Assembly (NCBI GenBank): GCA_947244675.1
Contig: CAMXLV010000027.1
Location: 1-17,505 of the forward strand
DNA: 17,505 bases
From: an uncultured Clostridium sp.
GTDB lineage: Bacteria; Bacillota_A; Clostridia; TANB77; CAG-508
Direction of reading: 5' to 3'
The first letter of the stretch is position 1. Every line of letters starts with the position of its first letter. The notes under the pieces are model-generated. The model worked only from the letters and a program-made list of their open reading frames with translations. It had not been told where the DNA came from and ran no database searches. The position numbers and the translations under genes were made by a program. Shown here piece by piece: positions 6,962 through 14,221 of the stretch.

Positions 6962-7993
6962 GTGAGTAGAAGATCTAAAACTAAAAAGAAGAAAAAATCG
7001 GGATTATTAAGAATTTTTGGTCTACTTATTCTAATTACAATAATAGCAGGGGTCGTTTTTGCAGTGCAAATCCAACAAAACGGAGGAGGCTTGAAGGGAT
7101 TTTTGCTTACCACCTTAGGCTCAAACAAGAAAGATTTAGAAGATTTAGATACAATATATGTATTAGCTTTGGGTGTTAGTACTGATTTAGACAGTCATTT
7201 AACAGATACGATTATGCTTTGTGGTTACAATCCAAAGACTAATCAGGCGATGATGCTTTCAATACCTAGAGACACTTTTATTGGAAAAAACAAAAATAGG
7301 GCAAAGGGTAATGATAAGATAAATGCTTTATACGCTAAAGGTGTTGATAAGACTGTGGAAGCAGTCGAAGAGTTGACTGGCATAGATATTGATTATTATG
7401 CAATTATCAATAATGATTTATTAATAAAAATGGTAGACGTTATAGGTGGTGTACAGTTTGAAGTACCTATTGATATGGATTACGACGACCCTACACAGGA
7501 TTTACATATTCATTTAAAGAAAGGTATGCAGACGATAGACGGAGAGAAAGCTGAGCAATTATTGAGGTTTAGGCATTCTAATCCTGACAAAAATGGAAAA
7601 ATGACTACATATCCAAGTTCGTATGGAACCGATGATTATGGAAGAATGAGAACTCAAAGAGAATTTATGAAAGCTACTATATCACAAGCAATTCAGCCAA
7701 AGAATATGCTAAAATACAAAGATTTAGTAAATGCGGTTATGGACAATTTAGATACAGATATGAATATTGATGATATTTTGCCTTATGTACCATATACGTT
7801 GGATTTAGATTTTAATAATATTAGAACAGAACAATTACCTGGAGAATCTGAGTTATGCAATAAAGTTTGGGTTTACATACATGATAAAGAAGAGACAGCT
7901 ACACTTGTAGAGGATTTAACTAATATGTTAGAAACAGGCGAAGTGGCTCCTACTGAAGAAGAGGGGGAAGCTACTAATACAGTAGAAAATTAA
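6962..7993 (+). CDS. LytR-CpsA-Psr (LCP) family cell-wall glycopolymer ligase
   Basis: This is a 343-residue protein with a very basic cytoplasmic start, one membrane segment (about 15-36) and an extracellular LCP domain (about 65-260). LCP enzymes move lipid-linked glycopolymers (teichoic acid, capsule) onto peptidoglycan. Conserved elements are visible: TDTIML (81-86), SIPRDT with Arg103/Asp104, NALYAKG (121-127), the YYAIINNDLL segment (145-154), LLRFRHS with Arg202/Arg204, and DYGRMRTQREF with Arg228/Arg230/Gln232. The C-terminal tail is acidic and low in complexity. The start is a GTG at 6962 preceded by AAGGG at six bases; no ATG fits. With CvpA, DUF5711 and the CpsC/CpsD-like neighbour it points to surface polysaccharide assembly. 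It is followed by a strong terminator. Confidence 0.92.
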   Translation: MSRRSKTKKKKKSGLLRIFGLLILITIIAGVVFAVQIQQNGGGLKGFLLTTLGSNKKDLEDLDTIYVLALGVSTDLDSHLTDTIMLCGYNPKTNQAMMLSIPRDTFIGKNKNRAKGNDKINALYAKGVDKTVEAVEELTGIDIDYYAIINNDLLIKMVDVIGGVQFEVPIDMDYDDPTQDLHIHLKKGMQTIDGEKAEQLLRFRHSNPDKNGKMTTYPSSYGTDDYGRMRTQREFMKATISQAIQPKNMLKYKDLVNAVMDNLDTDMNIDDILPYVPYTLDLDFNNIRTEQLPGESELCNKVWVYIHDKEETATLVEDLTNMLETGEVAPTEEEGEATNTVEN

Positions 7994-7996
7994 TAA

Positions 7997-8030
7997 AAAG
8001 GCTTGCATTTAGACGTGCAAGCCTTTATAA
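7997..8030. terminator. Bidirectional terminator between LCP and carboxypeptidase genes
   Basis: A perfect 11-bp stem (AAAGGCTTGCA with TGCAAGCCTTT, 8-base loop) lies between convergent genes. It has a good T-run on the minus strand (TTTTTATTA) and a weaker one on the plus strand. Confidence 0.85.
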
Positions 8031-8040
8031 TATATGTAAA

Positions 8041-9294
8041 TTATCTTCTTTTATATTTTTTCTTTTTCTTCTTTGGTGAGATTACAAAAGCTACCATCAA
8101 AACAGCGATTCCAGCTACTATCAAAATAACTCCTAAGTAACTTTTTTCTACGTCGCTACCAGCAATAATTTCAGTTTCATAAACTAGGTCATCAACGGTG
8201 TATTTGGCAGTTCCAACAACAGTGCCTTTTTTGATAGGTGCTTTGAAATTTTCTATAAAAGTAATCTCAGGTTCTAAAGTTTTCAAATCAATTTCATGAT
8301 TATGGAAGGCAGTAAGTGCGTTCTTACTTAGTAATTCTAAGTTTGCAGTTTTCTTAGTTGCGCCTTTCACTTCAACAGTTTTGACTATGTCATTTTCAGC
8401 TTTTAAAATATCCATTGAATAGTTATCATAAGCAAAGTTAAATAATTCAATTGAATCTGTAAACCTTACATTTAAGCCATCTTCAGTTGAACCACCGTCT
8501 AGAACTACATTCAAAAATTCTAGCCCATCTTTTGAGGCAACAGATACCAAGCAGTTCTGTGCTTGTGTAGTATATCCCGTTTTTACGCCAATACAATATT
8601 TATAATAGTAATTAGAAGGCTTTGAGCTTTTATCAGGGTGGATAAGCTGGTTTGTGTTTTTGCAAATTCTGTCATTATCTTCATATTTCTCAGTAGAAGG
8701 TAAGGTATAAGTTGTAGTTGATACAATTTTTCTAAAAGCCTCATTTTTCATAGCTTCTCTAGTTATCAAATATAGGTCATAAGCTGTGGTGTAATGGTCA
8801 TCATTGTGAATTCCATTAGGGTTTACGAAATGAGTGTTTTCACAACCTAGTTCTTCAGCTCTTGTGTTCATCATTGTTGCAAAGCTTGACACAGAGCCAG
8901 CAATATGCTCGGCTAAAATGTTTGCAGCTTCGTTTGCTGATGGTAGCATTAATGCATAAAGCAAGTCTTCAATGGTAAGAGTCTCGCCTACCTGAATTTT
9001 AGCTGTTGAATATCCGCTTGGAATAATTGAAATTGCGTTATAGCTTGCTGTTGCCGTGTCAGTTAATTGACAGTTTTCTAACGTAAGTAGTGCTGTCATA
9101 ACTTTTGTAGTAGAGGCTGGAAATTTTTTCTCATGAGCATTTCTTTCGTAAATTACTTTGCCAGTTGAAAGCTCAACAGAGTAAATTGCTCCAGCATTTA
9201 CATTAGGTTCTACTGCGAAAACATTTAAACAAAAGATAGAATTTATAATTAATATTAGAATTAGTATTATTGAAATTTTTTTACTTTGTTTCAT
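8041..9294 (-). CDS. dac: D-alanyl-D-alanine carboxypeptidase, peptidase S11 (PBP5/DacA-DacF type)
   Basis: This is a 417-residue low-molecular-weight penicillin-binding protein that trims the terminal D-alanine from peptidoglycan stem peptides outside the cell. A signal peptide covers about 1-28, with cleavage near NVFA. The three active-site motifs are intact: SxxK as STTK (Ser61, Lys64), SxN as SAN (119-121) and KTG (238-240). After the catalytic domain comes a beta-rich PBP5 C-terminal-like domain (about 300-380), then a membrane segment (about 386-405) and a lysine/arginine-rich end. It is thus anchored by a true C-terminal transmembrane helix rather than an amphipathic one. SD AAGGAG precedes the start. 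The closest paralogue (dacA, dacB or dacF) cannot be told from sequence alone. Confidence 0.93.
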   Translation of the reverse strand: MKQSKKISIILILILIINSIFCLNVFAVEPNVNAGAIYSVELSTGKVIYERNAHEKKFPASTTKVMTALLTLENCQLTDTATASYNAISIIPSGYSTAKIQVGETLTIEDLLYALMLPSANEAANILAEHIAGSVSSFATMMNTRAEELGCENTHFVNPNGIHNDDHYTTAYDLYLITREAMKNEAFRKIVSTTTYTLPSTEKYEDNDRICKNTNQLIHPDKSSKPSNYYYKYCIGVKTGYTTQAQNCLVSVASKDGLEFLNVVLDGGSTEDGLNVRFTDSIELFNFAYDNYSMDILKAENDIVKTVEVKGATKKTANLELLSKNALTAFHNHEIDLKTLEPEITFIENFKAPIKKGTVVGTAKYTVDDLVYETEIIAGSDVEKSYLGVILIVAGIAVLMVAFVISPKKKKKKYKRR

Positions 9295-9393
9295 AAGTTC
9301 TCCTTTTTATTGTGAAAACAATAAGGTTCTGGCATATCTTTTTCACATGCTTTGCCTATGAAGTAGGTCAGATTCTTATATAAAAATATCTTA
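9295..9393 (-). promoter_or_regulatory. Structured leader and possible promoter of the carboxypeptidase gene
   Basis: A weak promoter is possible on the minus strand (TTGAAT at 9416-9411, 17 bases, TAAGAT at 9393-9388). The leader that follows could form several small stems: CCTA-CTTCA-TAGG, GGCA...TGCC enclosing about 18 bases, and TTATTG-TTTTCA-CAATAA just before the SD. I could not match it to a known riboswitch class. The last hairpin lies next to the SD and could affect translation. Confidence 0.35.
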
Positions 9394-9455
9394 TCTTATT
9401 TTGTAGAAAAATTCAATATTAGTTATTAAAATTAAGAAAATTTAAGGAGGTATGT

Positions 9456-10035
9456 ATGAGGAAATTTTATGTTATAGGGTTGGTTATTTTGGTGATTATA
9501 GTGGGCGTTTTTAAAGTGGTTTCTGTCAAGGAAAATGAACTTGAAGCCGAATATGATGGGGTATATTTAGAGGAAAATGTTTTGGTATCTGAAGAAAATG
9601 AGGTGGAAGTCGAGAAGATTAAGATACATATTATAGGAGAGGTGGCAAGTCCACGGGATTTATGAGTTAGAAGTAGGGGAGAGAGTGGATGATGCGATAA
9701 AAGTGGCTGGCGGAGCGACTGCTAATGCGGATTTTGAGAAGATTAATTTGGCGTATGAGTTGTCTGATGGAGAAAAAATTAATATTCCTAGCATATTTGA
9801 CGAAGAAACTGAATATACTATGAGTAGTGATGTTAAAAACGCAAAGGTAAATATTAACAAAGCCACTGCCAGTGAGCTTGAAACTATTAATGGTGTTGGT
9901 CCAGCTCTTGCTGAGAAAATTGTCGCTTACAGGTCTGCAAACGGCAGGTTTGCTACGGTCGAAGACCTCAAAAATGTTTCAGGCATTGGTGAGAAAAAGT
10001 ACGAGGCAATTAAGGATGAGGTTGTGGTGAAATAG
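9456..10035 (+). pseudogene. comEA: comEA, competence DNA-binding protein, broken by a single frameshift
   Basis: Two frames together encode a complete ComEA-like protein of about 192 residues: an N-terminal membrane anchor (about 4-23), an acidic linker, an SLBB domain (KIKIHIIGEVASP... then GIYELEVGERVDDAIKVAGGA), and a C-terminal helix-hairpin-helix domain (VNINKATASELETINGVGPALAEKI, then the second hairpin VSGIGEKKYEAI). ComEA binds incoming double-stranded DNA at the cell surface during transformation. The frame breaks at 9651-9657 (CCACGGG). Dropping one base there, for example C9654, restores P-G-I-Y-E-L across the SLBB domain; as it stands, translation stops at 9663-9665. It starts at the ATG at 9456 after AGGAGG. 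Either a real inactivation or one sequencing error would explain it. Confidence 0.85.
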
Positions 10036-10117
10036 GTGGTTTTTCTTATTTGAATGGGTGTTTTAGTAAGATTGAATTTTGTTTAAAGTAGTAAAATGTT
10101 TACGGAAATCTGCTGAA

Positions 10118-10150
10118 ATACTACAATGTTCTTGATTTGAAATGTAGTAT
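10118..10150. repeat. Inverted repeat downstream of comEA
   Basis: Arms ATACTACA and TGTAGTAT (8 bp) enclose 17 bases. No clear T-run follows on either strand, so a terminator role is doubtful. Confidence 0.35.
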
Positions 10151-10197
10151 CATTTATATATGTATTTGTAGAAAACAACAAAATTTGCCTAAAAGTA

Positions 10198-10226
10198 TTG
10201 ACATTTACAGCATTGCGTTGTATAAT
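10198..10226 (+). promoter_or_regulatory. Consensus promoter of the initiator tRNA
   Basis: TTGACA (10198-10203), a 17-base spacer and TATAAT (10221-10226) match the sigma-A consensus exactly, 17 bases before the tRNA. Confidence 0.95.
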
Positions 10227-10243
10227 ATCAATGTTGTAGATAT

Positions 10244-10319
<76 letters not shown>

Positions 10320-10325
10320 AACTCC

Positions 10326-10360
10326 AATCACTAGAACTATAACGGTTTTAGTGATTTTTT
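10326..10360 (+). terminator. Intrinsic terminator of the initiator tRNA
   Basis: A 12-bp stem with one G-U pair (AATCACTAGAAC with GTTTTAGTGATT, 7-base loop) is followed by Ts, seven bases after the tRNA. Confidence 0.85.
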
Positions 10361-10768
10361 GTTGTTTTGAGACGGTTTACAATAATGCTATTTTTAGGCG
10401 CTATTATGTCAAATTGGGTGAAAGTTGGGTAAAATAAGTACCTCAAACTACTTAAATTCTAATAAAAAATCATTAAAATTTTATACTAAAATTACAATGC
10501 ATGAATATTTATATTTTAAATTTTTGATGTAAAAAATGATTAAATTTAATATAAATAAGGCAAAACATAATAATTTTTAAATGTGTAGTAAAAAACTTTT
10601 GGGAAAGAGATATATAATCTCAAAGTTTTTTACTATTTTTTATCGTGAAAATTGTAACGGCTTTTCTTTCCATTTGTGAAAATTAGAAAAAATATCGGAA
10701 TACAAAAATAATTTCATTATTTTTGCATACTCAGGCTGTAACAAACAAGTTTCAACACCCTGAGCAAA
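10361..10768. other. Noncoding stretch between tRNA and integrase, presumed att region
   Basis: No gene is visible here. The stretch holds a long inverted repeat (arms TAGTAAAAAACTTT at 10586-10599 and AAAGTTTTTTACTA at 10622-10635, with GAGA/TCTC inside the loop), followed on the plus strand by a T-run. It also holds a 10-bp inverted repeat at 10703-10725 (CAAAAATAAT/ATTATTTTTG), and CTCAGG...CCTGAG arms at about 10730-10764 beside the integrase stop codon. These may terminate int transcription or be recombination sites. No direct repeat of the tRNA 3' end is seen here. Confidence 0.5.
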
Positions 10769-11962
10769 TTAAGACCTTGTTGGTAATAACAAGTTTTCTA
10801 GTGCATATCCAGCTTTTCTGTTATGAGAAAGTAGCGGATGTACATAAAAATCTAATGTGGTGCTAATTTGTGCATGACCAAGTCTTGCAGAAATAACAGC
10901 AATATCAACATTTTGTGCTACTAGTAAACTTGCATTTGTATGTCTTAATCCGTGAAAATTAATTACAGGCAATCCAATTGTACTTACATATTTAACAAAC
11001 CATTTGCTAATTGAAGAAGGATGCATAGGTTTGCCGTCAGCTTGTACAAATAACCTATCAGAATTAGCCCATAATTCGCCGTAAATGGATTTTTGATCTT
11101 CATACCATAATTTATATTCCTCAAGTAAAGAAATGATAAATTTGGGTATTGCAATCTCTCTAATGGAACTTTCTGTTTTAGGTGTTTTTGTAAAAACTCC
11201 CATATCAGATAGATACTGACTAGAACGATTAATACTAATGATTCCATTTTTAAAATCAATATCTTGCCATTCTAGTCCCATTAACTCGCCTAAACGAACA
11301 CCAGTAAAAACAGTAAGAATAATAGCAACCTTATATTTAGTTTCTTCTATAGAAAGTCGTTCTAAATTTTCAAGAAGTATTTTAGTTTGCTCGTCATCAT
11401 AAGATCTTCTTTTAGGTTTTCTAGCCTTAGGTGCTTGAACACGTTCTGCGGGATTTGCTACTATCAATTGCCAATAAACTGCCTTATGAAGCATTGCTCT
11501 TAATAATCTGTGATGTTCTAAAATTGTTTTACCAGATAAGGGCTTTTTAGTCTTTGCACCATTGTTACCTTTTTTTCTAACTAACTGAGTATCTTTTTCA
11601 AGCAAATCATAAAACTTCATAATGTCAGTTGGTCTAATTTTGTTAATATAGAAATGTCCGAAGTATGGCAAAAGTCTTGTTTCTAACATTCTATAATAAC
11701 GCTTGTATGTAGTAGGAGCAAGTTCTTTTGAACCATAATCTCTTTTCCATATTTCTGTAAATTCAGAAAATCTAAGAGATTTACCATCAACAACTAATCC
11801 ATTTTGTACTTCAGTAACAAACTTTGCTAGTTCAACTTCTGCATCTTTTTTAGTTGCGTGGACCGTTTTTCTGTGTATCATAGGCTTTCCGTTTAAGTCG
11901 AAACCTTCAGAAACTGTTAGCCTGTAACTATTTTTTCCTCTTTTTTCTATACTCCCAGCCAT
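10769..11962 (-). CDS. int: Tyrosine-recombinase integrase (Tn916/phage type)
   Basis: This is a 397-residue site-specific recombinase that would insert and excise the element. An N-terminal arm-DNA-binding domain covers about 1-50 (KRGKNSYRLTVSEGFDLNGK...HATKKDAEVELAKF). A SAM-like core-binding domain follows (about 62-170), then the catalytic domain (about 185-385). The active-site residues are all present: Arg223 in TGVRLGEL, Lys262 in KTPKTESSIR, His337 and Arg340 in HGLRH, His363 in LGHAQIS, and the nucleophile Tyr373 in DFY. The length is normal for the family. SD GGAGGTGA lies eight bases before the ATG. It points toward the initiator tRNA. Its promoter carries paired GTTAAC sites also found at the excisionase promoter. 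Confidence 0.95.
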   Translation of the reverse strand: MAGSIEKRGKNSYRLTVSEGFDLNGKPMIHRKTVHATKKDAEVELAKFVTEVQNGLVVDGKSLRFSEFTEIWKRDYGSKELAPTTYKRYYRMLETRLLPYFGHFYINKIRPTDIMKFYDLLEKDTQLVRKKGNNGAKTKKPLSGKTILEHHRLLRAMLHKAVYWQLIVANPAERVQAPKARKPKRRSYDDEQTKILLENLERLSIEETKYKVAIILTVFTGVRLGELMGLEWQDIDFKNGIISINRSSQYLSDMGVFTKTPKTESSIREIAIPKFIISLLEEYKLWYEDQKSIYGELWANSDRLFVQADGKPMHPSSISKWFVKYVSTIGLPVINFHGLRHTNASLLVAQNVDIAVISARLGHAQISTTLDFYVHPLLSHNRKAGYALENLLLPTRS

Positions 11963-12020
11963 TACTTAATTCACCTCCTTTCAAGTATACATATGGGTGG
12001 GAGGAGTATGTAATTTTATT

Positions 12021-12061
12021 GTTAACAAAAGCATTATACAATAATAGTTAACTAAATGCAA
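12021..12061 (-). promoter_or_regulatory. Integrase promoter with two GTTAAC operator candidates
   Basis: On the minus strand TTGCAT (12061-12056), a 17-base spacer and TATAAT (12038-12033) form the promoter. One GTTAAC lies in the spacer (12047-12052) and a second seven bases past the -10 (12021-12026). The excisionase promoter has the same layout. Binding of a repressor to both sites would block RNA polymerase; that is an inference from position. Confidence 0.75.
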
Positions 12062-12145
12062 TAGATTTCAAAAATAAACTTAAAAAATTTTATGAGTATA
12101 ATAAAATGTAGAAAACTGTCGGAAGTTGTAATATAAGTAAATTGC

Positions 12146-12174
12146 TAGACTTTTCACAGAAAATGTGATATGAT
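12146..12174 (+). promoter_or_regulatory. Promoter of the two-gene AAA+ module with inverted repeat in the spacer
   Basis: TAGACT (12146-12151), a 17-base spacer and TATGAT (12169-12174) precede SD AGGAGG. The spacer contains the inverted repeat TCACA-N5-TGTGA (12154-12168), placed so that a bound dimer would cover the promoter. It differs from the GTTAAC sites, suggesting separate control. Confidence 0.6.
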
Positions 12175-12196
12175 TTGACAAAAAAAGGAGGAAAAA

Positions 12197-13015
12197 ATGT
12201 TATTTAATATATATTATATAAACACATTTAAAATGTATGAAATAAAGATGATGATTAATAATAGAATGAAAGTTGCAGAACAGGAAGAAAAACAACAAAA
12301 AGATGAAGAAGGTTTAGAAGCTGAAATAGAAGCAGGGATGAAAATGCCAAGTATATTTAACTTGAAATCTAGAGCAAAGGCTCAAAATATTACAAATGAC
12401 ACAAGAAAATTTGTTGAAAATTTTGATATAAAGACCACTAAGTCTACGATGTTAAAAGAAGTAATAGACAAGTGTTGTGATTTTTCAGACTTAGAAAAAG
12501 AAAAATTACAAGAAGGAATGTTAATGAAAGTAGATTCTTTAAAAGTAGAATTAACTAATTCAGAAGAAATAATGGGAGTAAAGGTAATAAATAATAAAAC
12601 TATTACTATGACATATGAGGGAATTGATATCGGTAAAGTTTTTGATGCTGCGGTAAAAGATTATGCATATATTTTTAAAGCAAAAAATGAAAAAAAAGAG
12701 AAATTTTTGTTTAAAATACCTGTCACTTTTGAAAACGAATTTGAAAGTATGTATTCAGTAAATGATATATTAATAGGTAAGGTTGGAATAATAGGAATTT
12801 ATAAAGGAGAGGTTGAGGAAGATTCAATAAAGAATATGATTGATATAATAGACAAATCTAAGAAAGAAACTCAAAATAGAACAGAAAATATTGAAATTGT
12901 TGATAGCGATGATATGGAGAAAGGTAATGAAGGAGAACGAAAAAATTTATACCACTATTTTGATATTATTGCAATTATTCAAGAATTACATATAGAAAAT
13001 AAAGATGAAAAATAA
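12197..13015 (+). CDS. Protein of unknown function, first gene of an AAA+ two-gene module
   Basis: This is a 272-residue soluble protein that I do not recognise. It starts with a short hydrophobic/aromatic stretch (MLFNIYYINTFKMYEIKMMINNRM), then an acidic/lysine-rich helix (about 25-50). A mixed alpha/beta body covers about 50-210 (for example VENFDIKTTKSTMLKEVIDKC and DILIGKVGIIGIYKGEV). A charged linker and a C-terminal helical segment with YHYFDIIAIIQELHIE follow. It has no catalytic motif and no true membrane segment. Perfect AGGAGG lies five bases before the ATG. The AAA+ gene begins 13 bases after its stop, so the two are very likely cotranscribed and could work as a pair, for example as adaptor or effector plus unfoldase. 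A defence or maintenance role is a guess from location. Confidence 0.7.
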   Translation: MLFNIYYINTFKMYEIKMMINNRMKVAEQEEKQQKDEEGLEAEIEAGMKMPSIFNLKSRAKAQNITNDTRKFVENFDIKTTKSTMLKEVIDKCCDFSDLEKEKLQEGMLMKVDSLKVELTNSEEIMGVKVINNKTITMTYEGIDIGKVFDAAVKDYAYIFKAKNEKKEKFLFKIPVTFENEFESMYSVNDILIGKVGIIGIYKGEVEEDSIKNMIDIIDKSKKETQNRTENIEIVDSDDMEKGNEGERKNLYHYFDIIAIIQELHIENKDEK

Positions 13016-13028
13016 TACGAGGTGAGAA

Positions 13029-14174
13029 ATGAAAAAATTATATGTGTATTATGATGAACAGTTTGAACAATATAAAAAGGATAGAGAGAAGGAAGGAATA
13101 AAAATTATATCTATTCCTAAGATTTCTAAAGTTCAAGAAGACAAAAGATTGTTGAATGGAGAGATAGAGATAGATTTAACAACTTTAGGAATGGCGCTAC
13201 AAAATAGAGGAGATTTAGCATTCAATTTTGAAACAGTATTTGAAACCATACCAGATGAAGTTAGATTTATTGTTTCAGATGAGTATAAAGATATTATAAA
13301 GAAGTCTTTCAAATTTGATTTTTGTGAATTTGTACATTTATACGATGTTAAAGAAGAAAAAACGAAAAAAGGAAGCAATAACAAAAAGATTGGTATATGT
13401 GATTTAAAAAAAGATAAAATAAATGAATTGTTAGAACAGTTTAATAAAAAATTATACGGGCATACAAGATTTAAAAAAGATTTAAAAAGTAAAATAAATA
13501 GTTATAGAATATTAAATAGATTAGAAGAACAGAAAGTATTATCAATTTTTATTATGGGAGATTCTGGAACTGGAAAAACAGAAATGGCTAATTGCATGTA
13601 CAAATTATTAGGAGGGAAAAATAATATTTGTAAGATTAGTTTTGCTAATTATAGTAGTAAAGACAGTCTTAATAGTTTAATAGGAAGCCCAAGGGGATAT
13701 ATAGGAAGTGAAGATGGAGAGCTTTCGAAAAAAGTAAGAAAAACAGATGTTAAATTAATATTAATTGATGAATTTGAAAAAGCAGATGAAAAAGTACATA
13801 ATTTTTTCTTGGAATCTTTGGAGAAAGGAGCATTTAGTGATTCACAGGGAAATGATTATGATTTAAATGGTTTCATAATAATTTTCACATCTAATATGTC
13901 TCCAGAAACATTTAAAAAGAATGTTCTACCTGAACTTATATCTAGATTTGACTATATATGTCAATTCCATCAATTGCAAAAAGGAGATAAAGAAAAATTT
14001 TTAGATGATTATTTAAAAGAATTAAAGGAAAAATATGAAAGAAAATATAAGAAAAAAATAAATGATGATAGAATAGAAGAAGTAAAAAAAATTATAGATA
14101 TTGATAATTGTACCAACATTAGAATATTAAAGAAAGATATAGCGTGCAAATTTATCGAATTAATAGAAGGTTAA
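13029..14174 (+). CDS. AAA+ ATPase of the Clp/HSP100 D2 type with unknown N-terminal domain
   Basis: This is a 381-residue protein with one AAA+ module at about 140-381, resembling the second ring of ClpA/ClpB. It has Walker A GDSGTGKT (177-184) and the substrate-threading pore loop GYIG (223-226) in SLIGSPRGYIGSEDG. Walker B is LILIDE (243-248) followed by FEKAD. Sensor 1 lies in FTSN (286-289), the arginine finger in PELISRFD (Arg306), and sensor 2 in NIRILKKDI (Arg365). All functional positions look intact, so it should hydrolyse ATP and thread protein. Residues 1-135 are unlike Clp N-domains and unrecognised. It is shorter than any Clp protein, with a single ring, and its C-terminus is lysine-rich. 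SD GAGGTGA precedes it. It forms an operon with the 272-aa protein and a terminator follows. Confidence 0.85.
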   Translation: MKKLYVYYDEQFEQYKKDREKEGIKIISIPKISKVQEDKRLLNGEIEIDLTTLGMALQNRGDLAFNFETVFETIPDEVRFIVSDEYKDIIKKSFKFDFCEFVHLYDVKEEKTKKGSNNKKIGICDLKKDKINELLEQFNKKLYGHTRFKKDLKSKINSYRILNRLEEQKVLSIFIMGDSGTGKTEMANCMYKLLGGKNNICKISFANYSSKDSLNSLIGSPRGYIGSEDGELSKKVRKTDVKLILIDEFEKADEKVHNFFLESLEKGAFSDSQGNDYDLNGFIIIFTSNMSPETFKKNVLPELISRFDYICQFHQLQKGDKEKFLDDYLKELKEKYERKYKKKINDDRIEEVKKIIDIDNCTNIRILKKDIACKFIELIEG

Positions 14175-14177
14175 AAT

Positions 14178-14210
14178 AAAAATGGTAAAGATAAGTCTTT
14201 ATCATTTTTT
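14178..14210. terminator. Bidirectional terminator between the AAA+ gene and the zinc-finger gene
   Basis: A 14-bp stem with one G-U pair (AAAAATGGTAAAGA with TCTTTATCATTTTT, 4-base loop) is flanked by an A-run and a T-run between convergent genes. Confidence 0.88.
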
Positions 14211-14221
14211 ATATAAATATT

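Noticed and set aside
5286..7128. Several minus-strand open frames inside the DUF5711-CvpA-LCP operon
   Set aside because: They lie opposite well-supported genes, lack ribosome binding sites and have no recognisable domains.
9651..9665. Programmed ribosomal frameshift in comEA
   Set aside because: CCACGGG is not a slippery heptamer, no stimulatory structure is evident, and ComEA proteins are not known to use frameshifting. Mutation or sequence error is simpler.
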